Assembly: GCA_947370975.1 (NCBI GenBank)
Contig: CANBNG010000004.1
Span: 124,001-188,000, forward strand
Direction: 5' to 3'
Origin: Beijerinckiaceae bacterium
GTDB lineage: Bacteria > Pseudomonadota > Alphaproteobacteria > Rhizobiales > Beijerinckiaceae
DNA length: 64,000 nucleotides
In this document: positions 59,561-64,000 of the stretch, one piece after another
Numbering within the stretch: position 1 is the stretch's first letter
Layout: the number at the start of each line of letters is the position of its first letter
The notes under the pieces: generated by a model
Databases searched by the model: none
The model's input: the letters and a program-made list of their open reading frames with translations, nothing else
What the model was told of the DNA's origin: nothing
Translations under genes and position numbers: made by a program

Positions 59561-60778
59561 TCACCCGCGCGCATATCTGGCCACAGCGCCCTTCTCGGGC
59601 ACATGTGCGCCTTTGTAGATCCAGTCGAGACACTGCCACACCTCTTCGTGGCTGCGCGCGCGTTCGCCCGCGTTGCGCACTTCGGCCTTGATGCCGCCGA
59701 GGTGATAATAATGCTCCCACAAATGCCGGGACTCGAGCTGGATACGCGCCGTGCGCACAAGCCGCTCGGCCTCGAAGGCGCGGAAGGCGGCTGAGAAATC
59801 GCCGTCGCAATCATCGATCAGCGCCGCGAGCACAATTGCATCTTCCACCGCCATGCCCGCGCCCTGCGCGTAGGATTGGAGCGTGGCATGGGCCGCATCG
59901 CCCATCAGCACCGCCCGGCCCTTCGACCAGCCGCGCTGGGGCGCGCGGTCGCCAATGGGCCAGCGGCGCTCGAGATCGAGCATGGCGATCATCTCCTTCA
60001 TCACCGGCTGCGACTGCGCATAGGTGCGATCGAGCTCGGCGCGATAGGCTTCGACATCCATCTTCTCGGCAAAGGTCTGCGTCTCGAACACGGCGACAAT
60101 GTTGAACATCGTCTTGTCGCGCAGCGGGTAATGGACGATGTGAAAGCCCTCGCCGCCCCACAGCACAACATCATCGAGTGGAAGGCCCTTGGGCGCCTTT
60201 TCAATCGGCACGATGGTCCGGTGGGCGACATAACCGGTCTGCACGGGATCAGATGCGCCCATGATGTCATTGCGCAGGCGCGAGCGGATGCCATCGGCGC
60301 CAATCACAATCGCGCCTTCGACGCGCCGCCCGTCCTGCGTCACGACGACGACGTGATCGTCATGGTCCTCATAGGCAATGACGGCTGCATCCTCGTCGAG
60401 ATTGATGTTTGCAAAGCGCTTGCAGGCGGCAACCAGAATATTGTGCAGATCGACGCGATGAACGACGAGATAGGGATTGCCGCCGTAGCGCCGGGCAAAA
60501 GCTGCATCGGTTTTCACGCACGTGACGGGCTGGCCATCAAAGGCATCGAACATCCAGACATTTCCGGGGATGACGCTGGCGGCGATCACCTCCTCGCGCA
60601 CGCCGATATGGGCGAGCATGGGAGCCACATTCGGGCCAAGCTGGATGCCATAGCCAATCGCGCCAAATTGCGGGGCCTGTTCGAGCACGCGCACCTGCCA
60701 GCCGCTTTTTGCCAGCGCCAGCGCCGTGCACAACCCGCCAATGCCGCCGCCAACGATCAGAATGGTCCTGTCCCGCAT
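59561..60778 (-). CDS. FAD-dependent aromatic monooxygenase (3-hydroxybenzoate 6-hydroxylase/salicylate hydroxylase-like)
   Basis: 405 residues from the ATG at 60778; the long frame beyond it is antisense to the Hsp70-like gene. GxGxxG at GGGIGGL, FAD second motif VIGADGIRSRLRND, and RAVLMGDAAHAT complete the flavin site. HRVDLHNILV and HYYHLGGI match 3-hydroxybenzoate 6-hydroxylase and relatives. It hydroxylates a phenolic ring with NADH and oxygen. It could feed a ring-cleavage route together with the hydroxylase island. Confidence 0.82.
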   Translation of the reverse strand: MRDRTILIVGGGIGGLCTALALAKSGWQVRVLEQAPQFGAIGYGIQLGPNVAPMLAHIGVREEVIAASVIPGNVWMFDAFDGQPVTCVKTDAAFARRYGGNPYLVVHRVDLHNILVAACKRFANINLDEDAAVIAYEDHDDHVVVVTQDGRRVEGAIVIGADGIRSRLRNDIMGASDPVQTGYVAHRTIVPIEKAPKGLPLDDVVLWGGEGFHIVHYPLRDKTMFNIVAVFETQTFAEKMDVEAYRAELDRTYAQSQPVMKEMIAMLDLERRWPIGDRAPQRGWSKGRAVLMGDAAHATLQSYAQGAGMAVEDAIVLAALIDDCDGDFSAAFRAFEAERLVRTARIQLESRHLWEHYYHLGGIKAEVRNAGERARSHEEVWQCLDWIYKGAHVPEKGAVARYARG

Positions 60779-60928
60779 GGCTCGCGTTCGCTCCCGAATG
60801 TTTCTGTTGATCGAGACATAAAGGCGGCCAGAGCCGCACGCAACGGTCTTGCGGCCAGATGCCAGCTTGCGCTCGAGCGCGCAAAGCGGGTAAGCCTGCC
60901 GCCCCACAACACCCGAGACAGTTTTCCC

Positions 60929-62179
60929 ATGTCCGCCTGCGGCCTCGATTTCGGCACATCCAATACGACGCTCGGCGCATGGCGCGATGGCGCACCGCGC
61001 CTCGCCCCGCTCGAGGGCGAGCATCTCACGGTCCCCAGCGCGATCTTTTTCAACTGGTCAGGCGAGCCCTGCATCGGGCGCGCGGCCATGAATGCCTATG
61101 TCGAGGGCACGCCCGGCCGCCTGATGCGCTCGCTGAAAAGCGTGCTCGGCACGAGTCTGGCCGATGAAACCACGCAATTGGGCCGCAAGCGCCTGCGCTT
61201 TCGCGAGGTCATCGCGCTTTATCTCACAGAAGTGAAGACGCGCGCGGAAGCCGCCACCGGCCTGCAATTCGATTGCGTGGTGCATGGACGCCCCGTGCAT
61301 TTCGTCGATTCAAATGCCGAGGGCGACCGCAAGGCGGAAGATATGTTGCGCGCGATTGCGACCGAGGTCGGCTTTCGCGACATATCCTTCCAGTTCGAGC
61401 CGATCGCCGCAGCACTCGATTATGAGCGCCACATCGCGCGCGAGGAAATTGCGCTGATTGCCGATATCGGCGGCGGCACGTCGGACTTTTCCATCATCCG
61501 CCTGTCGCCAGAACGGCACAAGAAGGTTGAGCGCGCGGAAGACATTCTGGCCAATGACGGCGTGCGCATCGGCGGCGTGGATTTCGACCGCACCTTGAGC
61601 CTGGCGCGCCTTATGCCATTGCTTGGTTTTGGCAGCCCGACGACGCGGCCCGGCCGCGATGTGCCGGGCGGGCATTTTCACGATCTCGCGACCTGGTCCA
61701 ACATCAACCGGCTCTACAATGACAAGACGCAGCGTGAGTTGCGCGACATTCGCCGCGAGGCCGCAGAGCCAGAGCTGATCGACCGCATGATGCAGGTGCT
61801 CGACCGCGAGCTTGGCCACACTTTGGCGATGAGCGTGGAGGCTGCCAAGATCGACCTCTCCCAGAGCGATAATGTGCGCCTCGATCTCGGCATGATTGCG
61901 CCCGATCTCGAACTCGCCTTCACGCGCGAGAGCTTTGCAACCGATACGGCACGCCTCTCCGCGCGCATCGGCGAGCGCATCGACACGTGCCTGAGCGCGG
62001 CAGGCCTTGTGGCTGACGATATTTCTTCGCTGTTCCTAACAGGCGGCTCGACACGCATCGCCCATGTCACGCACGCGATCACGGCCAAAGCCCCGCATGC
62101 GCGCATTGTCGAGGGCGACACGTTTGGCGCGGTGGGCACGGGCCTGGTGATCGAGGCCGCCCGTCGCTACGGAGCGTAA
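60929..62179 (+). CDS. Hsp70-family protein, YegD-like
   Basis: 416 residues from the ATG at 60929. ATPase-domain phosphate loops: GLDFGTSNTTLG and IADIGGGTSDFS, and adenosine motif LTGGSTRIA. It lacks the substrate-binding domain of DnaK, like E. coli YegD. The actual function is unknown. It diverges from the monooxygenase gene across about 150 bases. Confidence 0.88.
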   Translation: MSACGLDFGTSNTTLGAWRDGAPRLAPLEGEHLTVPSAIFFNWSGEPCIGRAAMNAYVEGTPGRLMRSLKSVLGTSLADETTQLGRKRLRFREVIALYLTEVKTRAEAATGLQFDCVVHGRPVHFVDSNAEGDRKAEDMLRAIATEVGFRDISFQFEPIAAALDYERHIAREEIALIADIGGGTSDFSIIRLSPERHKKVERAEDILANDGVRIGGVDFDRTLSLARLMPLLGFGSPTTRPGRDVPGGHFHDLATWSNINRLYNDKTQRELRDIRREAAEPELIDRMMQVLDRELGHTLAMSVEAAKIDLSQSDNVRLDLGMIAPDLELAFTRESFATDTARLSARIGERIDTCLSAAGLVADDISSLFLTGGSTRIAHVTHAITAKAPHARIVEGDTFGAVGTGLVIEAARRYGA

Positions 62180-62311
62180 CACATGGTTAGCGGGGATTAA
62201 CCTCTGTCCCGCAGCGCTCTTAAAAAGCCTCTCACCACGCCAATGGGTGATGCGCGCGCAGACACCAAAAGCGTGTCAACCTTTCAACATGACATCGGCC
62301 GACAGATCGGA

Positions 62312-62326
62312 TGTCAGTGACTGACA
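62312..62326. promoter_or_regulatory. 15-base perfect palindrome next to a terminator
   Basis: TGTCAGT-G-ACTGACA, immediately left of a long GC stem. It could be a protein-binding site or an extra stem at the 3' end of the Hsp70-like transcript. Confidence 0.3.
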
Positions 62327-62369
62327 GCCCGGCGGCGCGCAAAGATGCGCGCGCCGGGCTGATTTTTTT
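62325..62369 (+). terminator. Intrinsic terminator after the Hsp70-like gene
   Basis: CAGCCCGGCG...CGCCGGGCTG with an inner GC stem and a run of seven T's (62363-62369). Confidence 0.92.
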
Positions 62370-62377
62370 CAAAGCCT

Positions 62378-62881
62378 CTAAGCCGCCTTGCGATTGATGA
62401 TGGTTTCGGCCATCTGCGTCAGCTTCTTGTCGGTGGATTTTTCCTCATCCAGCGTCTGCTGAAGAACGTCCGCGCAATCCGTGCGGCCGAGCTGTTTTGC
62501 CCAGGCGATCAAGGTGCCGTAGCGCGTGATCTCATAATGCTCGACCGCCTGCGCAGAGGCGATCAGGGCGGCATCGAGCACTTTCTTGTCGGCCACATCG
62601 CCCGAGACTTCGTTCGCCTCGTCGATGATACCGTCAATCGCCGGACAGGTCACAGCCTTCGGGCTTTTGCCATGCATCTTGAACACTTGTTCAAGGCGCT
62701 CGACGTGGTTCTTTGTTTCCTGAAGATGCGTCTCGAAACCCTTCTTCAAGGATGGATCGCTCGCCTTGGAGATCATCTTTGGAAGCGCGGAGGTGATCTT
62801 CTTCTCGGCATAATAAATATCCTGAAGCTGATGCTCGAAGAGATCGTCGAGCGTCGCAATATCCTTGGTGAAAATACCCAT
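62378..62881 (-). CDS. DUF892/YciE ferritin-like stress protein
   Basis: 167 residues from the ATG at 62881 with GAGGAG 6 nt upstream; the longer frame to 63040 is not needed. Starts MGIFTKDIATLDDLFEHQLQDIYYAEKKITSALPKM, the family signature, with HLQETKNHVERLEQVF and HYEITRYGTLIAWAKQLG supplying Glu and His for a ferritin-like four-helix bundle. These proteins rise in general stress. An EcfG-type promoter lies just upstream. Confidence 0.92.
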   Translation of the reverse strand: MGIFTKDIATLDDLFEHQLQDIYYAEKKITSALPKMISKASDPSLKKGFETHLQETKNHVERLEQVFKMHGKSPKAVTCPAIDGIIDEANEVSGDVADKKVLDAALIASAQAVEHYEITRYGTLIAWAKQLGRTDCADVLQQTLDEEKSTDKKLTQMAETIINRKAA

Positions 62882-62916
62882 GGTCGGCTCCTCATCGTTA
62901 GGACAAGAGCCGCAAT

Positions 62917-62941
62917 AACGGCGCGGAAGCACGGGCGTTCC
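62917..62941 (-). promoter_or_regulatory. EcfG (general stress sigma) promoter for the DUF892 gene
   Basis: On the minus strand: GGAAC-N16-CGTT, matching the alphaproteobacterial general stress response consensus exactly. The predicted start of transcription is about 30 bases before the ATG at 62881. Confidence 0.8.
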
Positions 62942-63001
62942 AGCTTGAACTTTTGGGATAATTAAAAAAGCGCCGCTATTCGAGCCTCGCGTCGCCGATC
63001 C

Positions 63002-63045
63002 TTGACCCTGACCAGCTTCGCCGATAATTTCCGCGCACATTATCG
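63002..63045 (+). promoter_or_regulatory. Promoter with overlapping dyad before the ligase gene
   Basis: TTGACC (63002-63007), 17 bases, TAATTT (63025-63030) form a sigma-70-like promoter. A perfect dyad CGATAAT-N10-ATTATCG (63022-63028 and 63039-63045) covers the -10 and the start site, as expected of a repressor operator. The ATG follows at 63086. Confidence 0.6.
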
Positions 63046-63085
63046 TCAGGCATATACCTCAGGTCGAGGACGCCAGGGGTTCGCC

Positions 63086-64000
63086 ATGATTATGCTTCCC
63101 GAGCGTATGGGCGCCATTGTCGATCTGAACAATGGTGACCTTCTGTCGCCTGCAAAGATAAGTGAAGAGGTGCAGCTCCGGGCTGCGCGTCTGGCGGGGC
63201 TGGGTGTCCAGCGGCGCTCGCTCGTCTTCATTGCACATGGCGGATCTGCGCATTTCTTTCTCGATCTGTTTGCGACCTGGGCGTGCGGTGCAACAGCGGC
63301 GTGTCTCGACCCGTCCCTGACCGCTCCGGAGATGGAGAACATCAAGGCATTCTGCCGCCCTCAGGCGATACTCACCAACGCCAGCCGCCCACAGCCCCTG
63401 CCGCCGACGATGATCGCCTCCGATCTCTCGACCGCAATGGAGATGGCGACCGTTGAAACGCGTGAGGGCGACCTCGACGACCCTGCACTGCTGCTGTTTA
63501 CCTCGGGAACGACGGGAACGCCCAAAGGCGTCGTCCTCAGCTTTCGCGCCATTCTCGCCCGCCTGTCGCTCAATGTTCTGACAATTGGCCAACCGACGCT
63601 GGCCAGAACGCTCGTCACTCTGCCCACGCATTTTGGTCATGGGCTGATTGGCAATGCGCTGACCGCGCTCTTTTCCGGGGGAACGATCTATCTGCCGCGG
63701 CCCGGCATCCAGCTGGCCCATGGCCTGAGCGCGCTGATTGATGAGCGCGAAATCACGTTCATGAGTTCGGTGCCCTCCTTCTGGCACCTGCCGCTGCGCA
63801 CAAAGCCGCCGACCGGCGGGACATTGCAACGCGTGCACATTGGCTCCGCGCCGCTTTCGGCCGCCCTCTGGACGCGCATTGCGGACTGGACCCAGACCGA
63901 CGTCTTCAACTGCTACGGCATTACCGAGACCGCCAACTGGATCGCCGGCGCATCCTCGCGCCATGGCATCGAAGACGGCAAGGTCGGCGCGCCCTGGGGC
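63086..64000 (+). CDS. AMP-forming acyl-CoA ligase family protein (3' end outside window)
   Basis: 305 codons from the ATG at 63086 (AGGGG 6 bases upstream), continuing past the window end. The phosphate-binding motif LLLFTSGTTGTPKG lies at about residues 138-151, and NCYGITETAN later supplies the aromatic and glutamate residues of the adenylation site. The N-terminal part is short compared with fatty acyl-CoA synthetases, closer to benzoate-CoA or NRPS-type adenylation enzymes. Substrate unknown. It is divergent from the DUF892 gene. Confidence 0.85.
   Translation, partial: MIMLPERMGAIVDLNNGDLLSPAKISEEVQLRAARLAGLGVQRRSLVFIAHGGSAHFFLDLFATWACGATAACLDPSLTAPEMENIKAFCRPQAILTNASRPQPLPPTMIASDLSTAMEMATVETREGDLDDPALLLFTSGTTGTPKGVVLSFRAILARLSLNVLTIGQPTLARTLVTLPTHFGHGLIGNALTALFSGGTIYLPRPGIQLAHGLSALIDEREITFMSSVPSFWHLPLRTKPPTGGTLQRVHIGSAPLSAALWTRIADWTQTDVFNCYGITETANWIAGASSRHGIEDGKVGAPWG

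Noticed and set aside
59876..62179. A 767-codon plus-strand frame containing the Hsp70-like gene
   Set aside because: The first 350 codons are antisense to the FAD monooxygenase; the Hsp70 N-terminus MSACGLDFGTSNTT begins at 60929.
63059..63964. A 301-codon minus-strand frame
   Set aside because: It is antisense to the adenylation-enzyme gene, whose motifs on the plus strand are unmistakable.
1..64000. CRISPR arrays, insertion sequences, prophage
   Set aside because: No spaced direct repeats, transposase or phage structural genes were seen in either strand.

Overview
The window comes from a high-GC alphaproteobacterium, most likely a member of the Hyphomicrobiales (Rhizobiales). I base this on the gene families and layout: an HWE-type histidine kinase, glnB-glnA, an EcfG-type GGAAC-N16-CGTT promoter, a photolyase/cfa/ChrR cluster, a Rhizobiales-style palindromic intergenic element, and many xanthine-dehydrogenase-type hydroxylases. 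No insertion sequence, phage gene or CRISPR array was seen.

Region by region. (1) 1-1005: end of an HWE histidine kinase cut by the window edge. (2) 1054-5079, minus strand: a four-gene operon (class V aminotransferase, TagD-like cytidylyltransferase, SAM methyltransferase, LicD-like transferase) that looks like a route to make, CDP-activate and attach a small amino-group-bearing substituent to a surface glycan. A sigma-54-like site lies upstream. (3) 5353-5828: tRNA-Asn and tRNA-Cys. (4) 5968-13717: photolyase, FAD oxidoreductase, DUF1365, cyclopropane synthase and MFS transporter on the plus strand, facing an SDR and a ChrR-like protein. This resembles the photo-oxidative stress gene set, but ChrR has lost its zinc CxxC pair and no ECF sigma gene is beside it. 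(5) 13908-26533: mostly housekeeping: cysteine synthase, an exported amidohydrolase, mercaptopyruvate sulfurtransferase, glnB-glnA, a HigBA-like toxin-antitoxin pair, a stress trio (baeRF-like, cytochrome c, Usp), parE and an RhlE-like helicase.

(6) 26638-54393: a catabolic and uptake island. It holds two complete three-subunit xanthine-dehydrogenase-type hydroxylases, divergently arranged around 32.6-32.9 kb, plus a third orphan large subunit. It also holds a NitT/TauT-type ABC transporter, a UbiD decarboxylase, a 4,5-dihydroxyphthalate-decarboxylase-like protein, three Bug/TctC-type binding proteins without membrane partners, an LLM flavin oxidoreductase and a MetE-like methyltransferase. 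Embedded in it are an exported protein with distant M29-peptidase-like sequence features and an ABC exporter whose periplasmic loop carries histidine clusters. No transcriptional regulator is encoded in the island. The substrate is unknown; an aromatic or heteroaromatic carboxylate is the best guess.

(7) 54515-64000: a small secreted protein, a SoxCD-like sulfane/sulfite dehydrogenase module with a diheme cytochrome, OpgG/OpgD-type glucan biosynthesis, an aromatic-ring FAD monooxygenase, an Hsp70-like ATPase, a DUF892/YciE protein under an EcfG-type promoter, and the start of an AMP-forming acyl-CoA ligase whose -10 region lies under a perfect dyad.

All functional calls come from reading motifs and gene order by eye; no database search was run.
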